Assembly: GCA_002452405.1 (NCBI GenBank)
Contig: DKFP01000010.1
Span: 62,001-126,000 of the forward strand
DNA: 64,000 nt
Direction: 5' to 3'
Source: Deferribacteraceae bacterium UBA6793
GTDB taxonomy: Bacteria > Chrysiogenota > Deferribacteres > Deferribacterales > Geovibrionaceae
Shown here one piece after another: positions 40,937 to 49,970 of this stretch (the stretch's first letter is position 1; every line of letters starts with the position of its first letter). Under the pieces are notes generated by a model. That model saw only the letters and a list, made by a program, of their open reading frames with translations. It did not search any database and was not told the origin of the DNA. A program made the translations under genes and the position numbers.

Positions 40937-42606
40937 TAAAGAGCAACCCTCAGTATCTCTTCGGGGGTGGTGACGCCCTTCATCATTTTAAGCAGCCCCG
41001 ATTCGAGTATCGGTATCATACCCGATTCCACAGCCTTTGTGTATATCTTCAGCGGGGAAGCTCCGGCAACGATAAGATCGCCGACCTCGTCGGTTATCTC
41101 CAGCAGTTCGCTTATGACCCCTCTGCCTGAATATCCTGTTCCTTTGCACATCTCGCATCCTTCGCCGCGCATATATTTAACGTCTGATTCCGGCGTTATG
41201 CCGTTGCGGGCGAGCATATCTTCCGGGATGCCTATTTTAAGAAGCTCTGCGCCTTTTATGGACGCCTCTTTCCGGCAAAAGATGCAGACCTTGCGCACAA
41301 GGCGCTGGGCAAGGACTCCGCCGACGCCGGAAGCTATCATATAATCCTTTATATTCATCTCCAGAAGTCTGGGAACTGCCGTAACGGCGTCGTTGGTGTG
41401 AAGTGTGGAAAGCACAAGGTGACCTGTTATCGCGGCGCGCATAGCCATCTCCGCGGTCTCCTCATCGCGCATCTCTCCGAGCAGGATGACGTCCGGATCC
41501 TGACGCAGAAAAGCACGCATCGCGCGGGCAAAGGTATACCCCGCCTTTTCGTTGACCTGCGTCTGTTTTATGAACGGGAATTTGTATTCTATGGGATCTT
41601 CCGCCGTAAGCACTTTCCGCTGGAGCGAATTTATCTTGCGCAGGGAAGCGTAAAGCGTCGTGGTCTTACCGGAACCTGTGGGACCGGTGACAAGCAGTAT
41701 GCCATGGGGGCGCGCAAGCTGTTTCTCAAGCCGCACCTGCGTGGGTTTTTCAAAACCGAGGCTGTCAAGGTTGAACAACGATACGTTTTTACTGAGCACC
41801 CTCATAACAATACCTTCGCCATGGATGGTCGGTATCGTTGAAACCCTTATATCGAAGTTTTCATCGAAGAAAGTGTGAGTCATGGCGCCGTCCTGCGGGA
41901 GACGCTGTTCGGCGATATCCAGATTTGAAAGTATCTTTATACGGGATGAAATGGCGTTGTGCAGTTCGCTCTGGAAGACGTAAAAGTGGCGCAGGATGCC
42001 GTCCACCCTGAAAAATACGTGGGTTGCGATACTCTCAGGCGATATATGTATGTCAGTTGCGCGGGTAATTATGGCGCTGTTGATTATATGTTCAAGAAGC
42101 TGCGGTATCTCCGCGGACGAACCCGAGGCTGTATAGCGCTTAACTATTCTGCTGACCTCCTCGTCGATGGGTTTTTCCAGCAGGAAATAGTTTATCTCAA
42201 TGTTTTTAAGGATGGAGTCCCTGTCGCAGACGTATATCTCCACTTCTTTTCCTGCTTTTCTGCGAAGGATATCCAGCGTGTTGATGTTGAACGGATCCGC
42301 GACGGCGACAACAAGTTTCTCCGGTTTGTTCTCAAGAGGGATTATCTCAAGCTGCTTCGCGACGCTCTTATCGAAAAGACGCAGCGAATCCTTTGACGGC
42401 GGATGCTCATTTAAGTCTATGTATGGTCTGCCGGACTGCTTTGCAACAACAAGGGCTATCTCCCGCGGAGAAACAAACGAAAGCTCGATGAGTATCTCGC
42501 CGAGCAGCCTGTCCCTGATCTTTTTAACCTCAAGAGCAACCTGAATCTGCTCCTCTGTCACATAGCCAAGCTCTTTAAGAAGCTGTCCGACTGTTTTTTT
42601 AGACAT
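40936..42606 (-). CDS. gspE: Secretion/pilus assembly ATPase GspE/PilB
   Basis: 556-residue AAA+ ATPase: N-terminal MshEN/N1E-like domains (1-150), ATPase core with Walker A GPTGSGKTTT, Asp box EDPIEY, Walker B DPDVILLGEMRD and His box TGHLVLSTLHTNDA, and the zinc-binding cysteines CIFC and CEMC. It drives assembly of the pseudopilus or pilus. GGAGGT precedes the ATG. Two-gene operon with gspF. Confidence 0.94.
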   Translation of the reverse strand: MSKKTVGQLLKELGYVTEEQIQVALEVKKIRDRLLGEILIELSFVSPREIALVVAKQSGRPYIDLNEHPPSKDSLRLFDKSVAKQLEIIPLENKPEKLVVAVADPFNINTLDILRRKAGKEVEIYVCDRDSILKNIEINYFLLEKPIDEEVSRIVKRYTASGSSAEIPQLLEHIINSAIITRATDIHISPESIATHVFFRVDGILRHFYVFQSELHNAISSRIKILSNLDIAEQRLPQDGAMTHTFFDENFDIRVSTIPTIHGEGIVMRVLSKNVSLFNLDSLGFEKPTQVRLEKQLARPHGILLVTGPTGSGKTTTLYASLRKINSLQRKVLTAEDPIEYKFPFIKQTQVNEKAGYTFARAMRAFLRQDPDVILLGEMRDEETAEMAMRAAITGHLVLSTLHTNDAVTAVPRLLEMNIKDYMIASGVGGVLAQRLVRKVCIFCRKEASIKGAELLKIGIPEDMLARNGITPESDVKYMRGEGCEMCKGTGYSGRGVISELLEITDEVGDLIVAGASPLKIYTKAVESGMIPILESGLLKMMKGVTTPEEILRVAL

Positions 42607-42772
42607 GGTTCAAACCTCCGGAAGCGGCAAACCGACTTTATAAATCAATACTTCTGCGATTATAGCAGAAAAATTATTTCTTCACACGCGCGGGATTATG
42701 GAATATTATTAACTCTGGCGCCCACAGCCGGATTATGTTATAGATTTTTCTTTTTATCAAGGAGAGATAAAG

Positions 42773-44479
42773 ATGAGATACAGCAGATTTTTCATCCCCA
42801 CCCTGCGCGAAGTCCCCGCAGAAGCGGAGGTTGTAAGCCATAAACTTATGCTCCGCGCGGGTATGATAAAAAAACTCGCATCCGGCGTGTACAACTACCT
42901 CCCGCTGGGACTTATCGTCATCCGCAAGGTAGAGGATATCGTCCGCAGATGTATGAACGAAGCGGGCGCCATCGAACTTCTCATGCCGTCTGTTCAGCCA
43001 GCGGAACTCTGGAAAGAATCAGGACGCTGGAACTATTACGGAAAAGAGCTTCTGCGTATCAAAGACCGTCACGACAGAGAGTTCTGCTACGGTCCCACAC
43101 ACGAAGAGGTCATAACCGATGTTGTTCGCAGCTTCGTGAGCTCATATAAAAACCTGCCTATAAACCTTTATCAGATACAGACAAAATTCCGTGACGAGGT
43201 TCGACCCCGTTTCGGTCTCATGCGCGGACGCGAGTTCATGATGAAAGACGCCTACTCTTTCGACATGGACGACGCAGGCGCAAACATCAGCTATGAGAAC
43301 ATGCGTCAGGCATACTGCCGCATATTCGAGGCTTGCGGACTCAAATACAAAGTGGTGGACGCAGACACAGGCTCAATCGGAGGCTCTTTCTCCCACGAAT
43401 TCATGGTGCTTGCCGACACAGGCGAGGATTTTGTTATAAGCTGTGATTCATGCGACTACTCCGCAAACCTTGAAAAAGCGGTCTGCGTTGACGAATACAC
43501 TAAAACCGCGGACGAGTTTAAACCCTCCGAAGACGTGGCGACTCCAAAAGCAAAAACCGTTGAAGAGGTCGCAACCTTCCTGAACGTTCCGGCTTCATCC
43601 ATCGCAAAAACGATGATTGTGCGCGTTGACGACAAGCTCGTCGGCATAATGGTGCGCGGCGACCACGAAATGAACATGGCGAAGGTGAAAAACTATTTCA
43701 GCGCAACAACCGTTGAGCTGGCAAGCCCCGAAGAGATAGAAGAAGCAACAGGCGGTCCCATGGGATTTTCAGGTCCCGTAGGCATGAAGGTACCCGTTTA
43801 CGGCGACTTCGCAGTTGCCGCAATGGTGAACTACTGCGTCGGCGCGAACCTGAAAGAGACACACACCCTGAACGTTAACCACGGCAGAGACTTCGAATTT
43901 GCCGATGTGGACGACTTCCGCAACGCCAACCCCGGCGACAGATGCTGCAAATGCGGCGGAAAATACGTCATAACCAAAGGCATCGAAGTCGGACATATAT
44001 TCAAACTCGGTACAAAATATTCCGCGGCAATGAACGCAAACTTTCTGGACAGCGAAGGCAAAAGACAGCCATTCATAATGGGATGCTACGGAATAGGCGT
44101 AACCCGCGTCGCAGCGTCCGCCATCGAGCAGAACCACGACGAAAAAGGTATTGTATGGTCTGTTCAGCTCGCACCGTTTAAAGTGTGCGTGGTTCCCCTC
44201 GCCGTTAAAGACGAGGAAGTCATGAAAAATGCGGAAGCAATATACAAAATTCTGAACGATATGGGGCTTGAACCCCTCTTAGATGACAGGGACGAACGCG
44301 CAGGCGTTAAATTCACCGATGCGGAACTGATAGGCATACCCGTTCGGGTGACTATCGGTAAAAAGACCCTTGAAAAAGGCTGTGTCGAAGTTACAGTCAG
44401 AAAAACGGGAACAACTGAAGAGGTGCCCGTTGAAAAATGTACGGAAAGAGTGGCGGAATTAATCAGAGAACTGTCATAA
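42773..44479 (+). CDS. proS: Prolyl-tRNA synthetase (bacterial type)
   Basis: 568-residue class II synthetase with motif 1 in the N-terminus, motif 2 around FRDEVRPRFGLMRGREFMMKDAYSF (core RPRFGLMRGREF), motif 3 near MGCYGIGVTRVAAS, and the YbaK-like editing insertion (about 225-385) typical of bacterial ProRS. C-terminal anticodon-binding domain present. AAGGAG precedes the ATG. Essential cytoplasmic enzyme. Confidence 0.97.
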   Translation: MRYSRFFIPTLREVPAEAEVVSHKLMLRAGMIKKLASGVYNYLPLGLIVIRKVEDIVRRCMNEAGAIELLMPSVQPAELWKESGRWNYYGKELLRIKDRHDREFCYGPTHEEVITDVVRSFVSSYKNLPINLYQIQTKFRDEVRPRFGLMRGREFMMKDAYSFDMDDAGANISYENMRQAYCRIFEACGLKYKVVDADTGSIGGSFSHEFMVLADTGEDFVISCDSCDYSANLEKAVCVDEYTKTADEFKPSEDVATPKAKTVEEVATFLNVPASSIAKTMIVRVDDKLVGIMVRGDHEMNMAKVKNYFSATTVELASPEEIEEATGGPMGFSGPVGMKVPVYGDFAVAAMVNYCVGANLKETHTLNVNHGRDFEFADVDDFRNANPGDRCCKCGGKYVITKGIEVGHIFKLGTKYSAAMNANFLDSEGKRQPFIMGCYGIGVTRVAASAIEQNHDEKGIVWSVQLAPFKVCVVPLAVKDEEVMKNAEAIYKILNDMGLEPLLDDRDERAGVKFTDAELIGIPVRVTIGKKTLEKGCVEVTVRKTGTTEEVPVEKCTERVAELIRELS

Positions 44480-44595
44480 ACCTGTAAACAAAAACCTAAC
44501 AGCAACTTACGCGTAAACTGCCGGACAAGTATAATTTCTTGATATAATCGGCAGTTTCGTGTAAACTTGATAATTAAAATTTTAACGGAGGCGGA

Positions 44596-45516
44596 ATGAA
44601 GAAGAAATATACGGTCATGATTTTCGATGAGTCACGGCTCGGCGAAGTTAAAACCCGTAAGTTCAGCGGCAGCGTTGTTGCCGGTGTTCTTGCCTTCAGC
44701 GCCGTTTTTGCCGCTGTCTCATGTGTCGGGTTTTATAAACTCAGCGAAATATCAAAAGAAAAAGAAGTTCTCCTCACTTATAAATCCGAAAATGACAAAC
44801 TTAAAAACCAGATAGCAGGCTACGAAAACCAGATGGTCGTCATAAACGACAAACTGGCTTCCGTCGTTGAGCTTGAGGAGAAGGTCAGAGGGCTTGCATC
44901 GCTCGGCGGTAAAATCTCAAGCGAAAAGAAACAGCTGGCGATGGGCGGCAAAGAGCTTGACACTGTCACAGATATTACAAAAGCCAACGAACAGAAGGAC
45001 AAGGACTATTTCAAAGACCTTTCCAACACCCTTTCAAGCCTGGGCACAGACCTTGAAAAAAGAGCTATGAGCCTTACAGAACTTGCAGACATGCTTGAAA
45101 AGCAGAAGCTGGTTTTAAGCTCCACTCCATCTATATGGCCGACAAGCGGATGGATTTCCAGCCGTTTCGGATACAGGATATCACCATTCACAGGAAGACG
45201 CGTTTTCCACGAGGGACTTGATATAGCATCCAAATACGGCGCACCTGTACGCGCGGCAGCCAAAGGAACCGTTATCTTCTCCGGACGAAAGAACGGATAC
45301 GGAAAGGTTGTAATAATTGACCACGGTTTCGGATATATGACTAAATACGCACACAACAGCAACAACCTTGTTCAGGCGGGACAGAAAGTTTCCAAAGGCG
45401 ACAGGGTGGCTCTGGTCGGCAATACAGGCAGAAGCACAGGACCACACGTCCACTATGAGGTGCTTGTTAACGGTGTTCCGGTGAACCCCGTTCGTTTCAT
45501 CGTAGGCGCAAGATAA
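44596..45516 (+). CDS. M23 family metallopeptidase with coiled coil
   Basis: 306 residues: short cytoplasmic N-terminus, one membrane helix (about 25-50), coiled-coil region (55-165) and C-terminal LytM/M23 domain with zinc ligands in FHEGLDIA and HVHYEV. The intact HxxxD and HxH pattern suggests active peptidoglycan endopeptidase activity in the periplasm. GGAGG precedes the ATG. It may assist envelope machinery such as the nearby pilus system, but proximity alone is weak evidence. Confidence 0.92.
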   Translation: MKKKYTVMIFDESRLGEVKTRKFSGSVVAGVLAFSAVFAAVSCVGFYKLSEISKEKEVLLTYKSENDKLKNQIAGYENQMVVINDKLASVVELEEKVRGLASLGGKISSEKKQLAMGGKELDTVTDITKANEQKDKDYFKDLSNTLSSLGTDLEKRAMSLTELADMLEKQKLVLSSTPSIWPTSGWISSRFGYRISPFTGRRVFHEGLDIASKYGAPVRAAAKGTVIFSGRKNGYGKVVIIDHGFGYMTKYAHNSNNLVQAGQKVSKGDRVALVGNTGRSTGPHVHYEVLVNGVPVNPVRFIVGAR

Positions 45517-45528
45517 GATATTCATAAC

Positions 45529-45554
45529 AAGCCCGCTTCAAGCGGGCTTTTTTT
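45529..45554 (+). terminator. Terminator after M23 peptidase
   Basis: Stem AGCCCGC / GCGGGCT with a TTCAA loop, followed by a run of T on the plus strand. Confidence 0.92.
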
Positions 45555-45579
45555 ATGTAACACCATAAATTTATGATTA

Positions 45580-45664
45580 ATGCAAAGATCGCGTCGGGCG
45601 CAGCCCTCGCGAAGACGAAAAAGACACGCGCGTCAGGGAACCCCGTATGGGGTGAAGCAGTCTC
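45580..45664. repeat. Intergenic repeat, family Y, copy 4 (degenerate)
   Basis: Contains GCAAAGATCGCGTC, CTCGCGAAGACG and GAAGCAGTCTCC, in the order seen in other family Y copies. It lies between convergent genes. Confidence 0.5.
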
Positions 45665-45718
45665 CGTTCTTGATATGCGTTATTTACAACCTGAACACGC
45701 TTCCCGCGTGCTTTTTTT

Positions 45719-46381
45719 TCAGAAAAGCACAAGCTCTCTAAGCTCAACAGGGGTCTGTTTCTCCCCTTCCATCAAATAGACCTCTCTGCTGAATTTAATC
45801 CTTGAGAAGCCTCTGTCAAAAGTACAGCCAAGCGCACCGTAAGTTTTACCCGTTTTCAGGTCTGCAATCACAGTTGCCGCCATCATAACAGGCTTTCCCC
45901 GTTTCATAAGCAGCCTGTCGGAAGCAATGATGAAACGTTTCCCGCCTGCTATATTGAACTCAAAACGGACACCCTTCATTTCAACGGCATTTATCATCCG
46001 TCCACGCACCAGCCCGCTGTCAACGTTCAGCATAAACCCTCTGAACGTATCTATACTATCCGCTGAAGTCATGCCTTTTTTAAATTTTTCAATATCGTCT
46101 ATATTCAGTTTAAGTGCAAAACCGTTCACATACATCGTCTGCATGGCGTTGAACTTCATGTTCAGAAATTTTTCCGCTTCGAAATCAAGACTTTTGAAGG
46201 CGACCTCGTAAGACCCGTAACCCGTCAGCGCGCCGGAATGAACGTCTTTCATCTGAAATACGTTCTCATCGGAACCTTCACTTTTTATAGACGAATGGAA
46301 AACAAAGGCGTACAGCAGGAGCATGATCGCAAGAATCAGTATTAAAAGAAAGGAATAACGTTTTATGACAGAATGTTTCAT
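45719..46381 (-). CDS. Hypothetical membrane-anchored protein of the pseudopilin operon
   Basis: 220-residue protein with one N-terminal membrane helix (about 10-29) and a periplasmic body of beta-strand-rich appearance. I do not recognise its family. It is the last gene after the pseudopilin and the 360-residue lipoprotein on the same strand, though a terminator-like hairpin stands in between. Cys at about 189 is single. Role unknown. Confidence 0.65.
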   Translation of the reverse strand: MKHSVIKRYSFLLILILAIMLLLYAFVFHSSIKSEGSDENVFQMKDVHSGALTGYGSYEVAFKSLDFEAEKFLNMKFNAMQTMYVNGFALKLNIDDIEKFKKGMTSADSIDTFRGFMLNVDSGLVRGRMINAVEMKGVRFEFNIAGGKRFIIASDRLLMKRGKPVMMAATVIADLKTGKTYGALGCTFDRGFSRIKFSREVYLMEGEKQTPVELRELVLF

Positions 46382-46400
46382 TGTACCTGAAAAGAAAAGA

Positions 46401-46419
46401 GCGGGCGCAAAGCGCCCGC
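46401..46419 (-). terminator. Terminator after lipoprotein gene
   Basis: Perfect eight-base stem GCGGGCGC / GCGCCCGC with a three-base loop. On the minus strand it is followed by TCTTTTCTTTTC. Confidence 0.88.
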
Positions 46420-46427
46420 AGTTGTTA

Positions 46428-47510
46428 TTATCCTGCCATTCCGGCTGCTTCCAAAATATTCATATGAAGATTTTGAAGGTTGGTCGCATCTCCGCCAAAC
46501 AGACCTCCAAGTGTATCATCATCAGTAGAGGTAACATAGCCTCTGAGAGCAAGCACTGTGAAAAGTTTTGAAAGATCAGCAGACATATTTTCATACACAA
46601 AATCTGATGTGCCGTTCACAGAATCGACTATCTGGTCGTAATAAGTATTGACGTCTTCTGCATATTTACTATCGATAAGCACAAGGTCGTCAGACTGGCT
46701 GTCAGTTTCGGCAGCAATATAGTCGTTTGCAGCTTTGAGGTTTTCAAGCATGGCAAGAGCAACCGCTTTCTGGGCAGAAAGTACAGCCTCCGCTTCGGCA
46801 GAGGGAGTCAGAAAATCCTCATTCTCCGCTGTGAAGTCATACAAATAAAGATAGTTTGTTTCACTTTTGATGTTGTACGCATATGCATAAGCGATGTTCA
46901 TCTTAGCAGCCTCAAGCGCCGCCTTCAGCGTGAGCACGTCGCCGTAGTCAACATCGTATGCTGTTCCGCTGAACGACATATTAACCGCGAAGCTGCTGTC
47001 AATATTGTCAAGCAGAGCCAGTGATGAATCGATACTGGCGGAAACGCTGCTGTAGTATGAATCAACAAGGCTGGCTTTGATGTAATTGGTCGCGTTTGAC
47101 ACGATGGGCATACGAGCCTTTCCGTCTGCATCGCGGGCTGTGATGGATGCAACAAGATCAGTCGCGGTGGCAACGCTTGAAACAGCATAAAGAACCTTGC
47201 CTTCATCTGTCTTCTCAGCCGCCATTTTGTAAAAAGCATTTACTTTGGCAAGCTCATCGGAACTGATGGAACCGTCAGAATTTGCAGTGTCAAGCTCCTC
47301 GTTTGCCGCGGCGACAATCTCTTCGTCGCTCATGTTGTCAATAACGGCAAGCTCTTCCTCTGTGAAAAGGGTTCTTTCGTCAGTCGAAAGGACTTCACTG
47401 ACCTTATCATACGAACCTTCGTCGTCGGATGAACTGCTGTCGCCGTCCCAGCATCCGGACAGAACCACTGTCATGGATGCGATAAGCAATAACCATACGA
47501 ATTTTTTCAT
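46428..47510 (-). CDS. Hypothetical lipoprotein
   Basis: 360 residues; signal peptide with lipobox LSGC, then a Ser/Asp-rich linker (DGDSSSSDDEGS). The rest is strongly acidic and helical (for example EEELAVIDNMSDEEIVAAANEEL). No known domain recognised. It lies between a pseudopilin gene and a membrane protein gene on the same strand, so it may serve the pilus/secretion system or simply be an outer-membrane-anchored helical protein. Confidence 0.75.
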   Translation of the reverse strand: MKKFVWLLLIASMTVVLSGCWDGDSSSSDDEGSYDKVSEVLSTDERTLFTEEELAVIDNMSDEEIVAAANEELDTANSDGSISSDELAKVNAFYKMAAEKTDEGKVLYAVSSVATATDLVASITARDADGKARMPIVSNATNYIKASLVDSYYSSVSASIDSSLALLDNIDSSFAVNMSFSGTAYDVDYGDVLTLKAALEAAKMNIAYAYAYNIKSETNYLYLYDFTAENEDFLTPSAEAEAVLSAQKAVALAMLENLKAANDYIAAETDSQSDDLVLIDSKYAEDVNTYYDQIVDSVNGTSDFVYENMSADLSKLFTVLALRGYVTSTDDDTLGGLFGGDATNLQNLHMNILEAAGMAG

Positions 47511-47610
47511 CGCATAACCTCCAAAAAATAATAGTTAATTGTAGATTTGTTATGAACTGATGTCAAATAAACAAAGATATGAATATGTGAATATTACCAA
47601 AAGAAAATTT

Positions 47611-48264
47611 TTATAATCCGCTGAAAATATATGCCACGTTGGTGGTGTTTGTGCCGACAACTCTGCCGCCTGAAACACAGTCGCCGCCTGTTGCCGTCCA
47701 ACTGTCGCCTGCGAACGCATTTCCGGAAAGGCGCCTTATTTTGCCTCTGGAAGCGCTATTGTTTGAATCTGGCGCTGTGGCATCCACGTTCAGCTCAATG
47801 GCAAACGCCGCCGCACATTCAACGTTGCGCAGCACAACCATGTTAACAGGCACGGAGTTGCCCGCCGCATCCGTCAGAGTGCTTCCGGCAAAATACATAA
47901 ACCCGCCGCTCTGGGTAGTGGCGAGCTGTGCATTTGTGGAACCCGTGGGAAATATGTCAACCGCTTTTAGCTCGTTAAAAGCAAAATCCACGTCTGCGTT
48001 ATCCGTCACATTGGCATCGTTCGGCTTTGCTGAGTTAAGTGTTCCAAAATTAATGATTCCGTTGTTGTCGCTGTCTCCGGCATATCTTCCCATTCTCTCG
48101 TAATATCTGTACTGAGCGTTCACAAGAACTGTGGCGTCGGTGACGACCTTTTTCCCTCTGGCGCCTTCTATCATCCCCTGACCTCTTATCACGCCGCCGA
48201 TAAGCACGCCGATGATAACCAGCACAATAGCAAGCTCGACCAGAGTGAAGCCTTTTTCAGACAT
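47611..48264 (-). CDS. Type IV pilin-like pseudopilin
   Basis: 217-residue prepilin: short leader MSEKG cleaved before FTLVELAIVLVIIGVLIGGV, with Phe at +1 and Glu at +5, as in prepilin peptidase substrates. The globular domain has two cysteines (VECAAAF and GGDCVSGG) that could form the D-loop disulfide. Start at 48264 with GAGGT upstream. It directly follows the histidine kinase gene, eight bases apart, and may be the major pilin or a pseudopilin of the MSHA-like system. Confidence 0.9.
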   Translation of the reverse strand: MSEKGFTLVELAIVLVIIGVLIGGVIRGQGMIEGARGKKVVTDATVLVNAQYRYYERMGRYAGDSDNNGIINFGTLNSAKPNDANVTDNADVDFAFNELKAVDIFPTGSTNAQLATTQSGGFMYFAGSTLTDAAGNSVPVNMVVLRNVECAAAFAIELNVDATAPDSNNSASRGKIRRLSGNAFAGDSWTATGGDCVSGGRVVGTNTTNVAYIFSGL

Positions 48265-48272
48265 TGCGCACC

Positions 48273-49328
48273 TCATTTGTTTACAGCCAGAATAAAAACG
48301 GGTCCCTCGTCCGTATTCTCCGCAGTCAGTCTTCCGCCCATTCCGGCGGCTATGTTGCGACAGTGGAAAAGCCCGATACCAAGCCCGTTCACCTTTCCGG
48401 AAAAGAAAGGCTCAAAAATCTTTTCGCAGTCTGCAATGGGCGATCCGTTGTCCCTGAATCTGATAACGTACGCGTTCTCTTCCTCAGACACATCAACGAA
48501 AAGCTCTATTCCGCGCTCCGATATGCTCTTATCATAAAAGTTCTTTATGATATTTTCAATAATAACGGTAAGCCCCCTTTTCCGTGCGGTAATCTCCATG
48601 TCGGCAGGAGTGTCCGTATGTATTGAAACACCGTATATACCGGCGGCATCCGCAGCCATTATCATAGGCTTCAGCCTTTCCGGTACGGTGTCCATCTCCG
48701 GCTGCGTGCTGTTCAGTGCCGACAATATCTTGTCCGCCCGCACTTTCAGCCCCGGCAGACTCTTCTGCATATACCTGACAAATCTGCGGTATCCCGCATC
48801 GTCGTCCACCTGTGAAAGATTAAACTCAAGCACGTTGACAAACTGTATCAGATTTTTAACGTCATGATTTATAAAAGCCTGCAACTCAACGGATTTTCTG
48901 AACGCTTTCTGTGCCGCAGTGGTCTGGATGTTAACGTCCGCCTTGAGCAGCAGAAATATGACCTCCACCAGCACTTTTGTTATAAAATCCGACTCGATGT
49001 ACCTGAATCCAGGCACAATGTCTATGTATACCGTATATTCCGCCGTGTGGACAAATTTTGTTATGGATTTTTTTTGTGAAACGTTTCTGCGGACGTATTC
49101 GACGTTGTGGTAGTAAAGGTAGTATCCGAAATCCCTTATCCCAAGCCTCTTCAGAAAGGGTTCAAGGTGGCGCAGAAGCATAACAGGGTCGAAGCCGTCC
49201 ACCTCGTTCATCTTTATAAGTTCTGAAATTATCCCCAGATATCTGTTAGTTACATAGTTTATTGCATAGTGAAAGATGATAAAGATGATGCCGGCGGTAG
49301 CAATTGCAACAAACACATGGTTAAGCAT
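48273..49328 (-). CDS. Membrane histidine kinase (PrsK-like)
   Basis: 351 residues: one N-terminal helix (about 5-28), a cytoplasmic sensor region, H-box FINHDVKNLIQFV with His155, N-box IIENIIKNF, and ATP-binding motifs FRDNGSPI and GLGIGLFHCR. The HDVKN form of the H-box is that of PrsK, the kinase of exopolysaccharide/PEP-CTERM systems. It overlaps the response-regulator gene by eight bases, so they form a cognate pair. Signal unknown. Confidence 0.88.
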   Translation of the reverse strand: MLNHVFVAIATAGIIFIIFHYAINYVTNRYLGIISELIKMNEVDGFDPVMLLRHLEPFLKRLGIRDFGYYLYYHNVEYVRRNVSQKKSITKFVHTAEYTVYIDIVPGFRYIESDFITKVLVEVIFLLLKADVNIQTTAAQKAFRKSVELQAFINHDVKNLIQFVNVLEFNLSQVDDDAGYRRFVRYMQKSLPGLKVRADKILSALNSTQPEMDTVPERLKPMIMAADAAGIYGVSIHTDTPADMEITARKRGLTVIIENIIKNFYDKSISERGIELFVDVSEEENAYVIRFRDNGSPIADCEKIFEPFFSGKVNGLGIGLFHCRNIAAGMGGRLTAENTDEGPVFILAVNK

Positions 49329-49920
49329 CTGTCTTTCTGACGAGGTTGAATTTTTTTATAAAATAATAAAGGCTTTCGCGTTTAACACCGAGAATCTTCG
49401 CAGACTGGTAAACATTAAACCCTGTGTCGTTTAAAACGCGCAGAATTATATTTTTCTCTGCAAGTTCTCTGAGCTTTTGCAATCCGTCGCCTATTTTGAC
49501 CTGAAACTCGATACGTTCCACGCCCTGTTTCTGAAGCTCTCTCTCGGTGCTGATGAACAGTTCCGCACGTTCAATGGAATAGAAAAGCTGTTCCATCTTG
49601 ACCGGTTTCACAAGAAAATCGAACACGCCGCGTTCAAGCGCGCTCATGGCACATTCTTTTGTGCTCTGCCCTGTCAGAACGATTATCTTGCACTGCGAAC
49701 TGAACAGCAGGTGGTCTATAACTTTCAGTCCCTCAACTGGGCTCTGCTCGTTGGGCGGCAGACCAAGATCGACAACGGCAACGTCGAACGCACCTCTGTC
49801 CGTCTCCGAAACAGCCTCAGGAGCATTTGCCACTTCAGTAACATCATACTTTTTTTCCAGCGCGAAGCAAAGCTGACTGCGGATTGCCTCGTCGTCTTCA
49901 ACAACTAAAATACGTAACAT
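49321..49920 (-). CDS. Response regulator, receiver plus Fis-type HTH, no AAA+ domain
   Basis: 199 residues: receiver domain with acidic pocket EDD (8-10), phospho-acceptor Asp51 (VVDLGLPP) and the conserved Lys near 103 (FLVKPV), and a C-terminal Fis-like helix-turn-helix (NVYQSAKILGVKRESLYYFIKKF). The receiver resembles PrsR, but the sigma54-activating AAA+ domain of that family is missing; the architecture is closer to RegA/ActR. It would control the pseudopilin operon and perhaps the divergent msh-like operon 50 bases away. No clear ribosome site. Confidence 0.87.
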   Translation of the reverse strand: MLRILVVEDDEAIRSQLCFALEKKYDVTEVANAPEAVSETDRGAFDVAVVDLGLPPNEQSPVEGLKVIDHLLFSSQCKIIVLTGQSTKECAMSALERGVFDFLVKPVKMEQLFYSIERAELFISTERELQKQGVERIEFQVKIGDGLQKLRELAEKNIILRVLNDTGFNVYQSAKILGVKRESLYYFIKKFNLVRKTDA

Positions 49921-49936
49921 TTAAACATCAATTCTC

Positions 49937-49970
49937 TTGAAATAGTTTGACTGCCATAGTATTGTTATTC
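49937..49970 (+). promoter_or_regulatory. Promoter of msh-like operon, apparently leaderless
   Basis: TTGAAA (49937-49942), 17-base spacer, TATTGT (49960-49965), then five bases and the ATG at 49971. No Shine-Dalgarno. The whole divergent region to the response regulator is only 50 bases. Confidence 0.5.
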
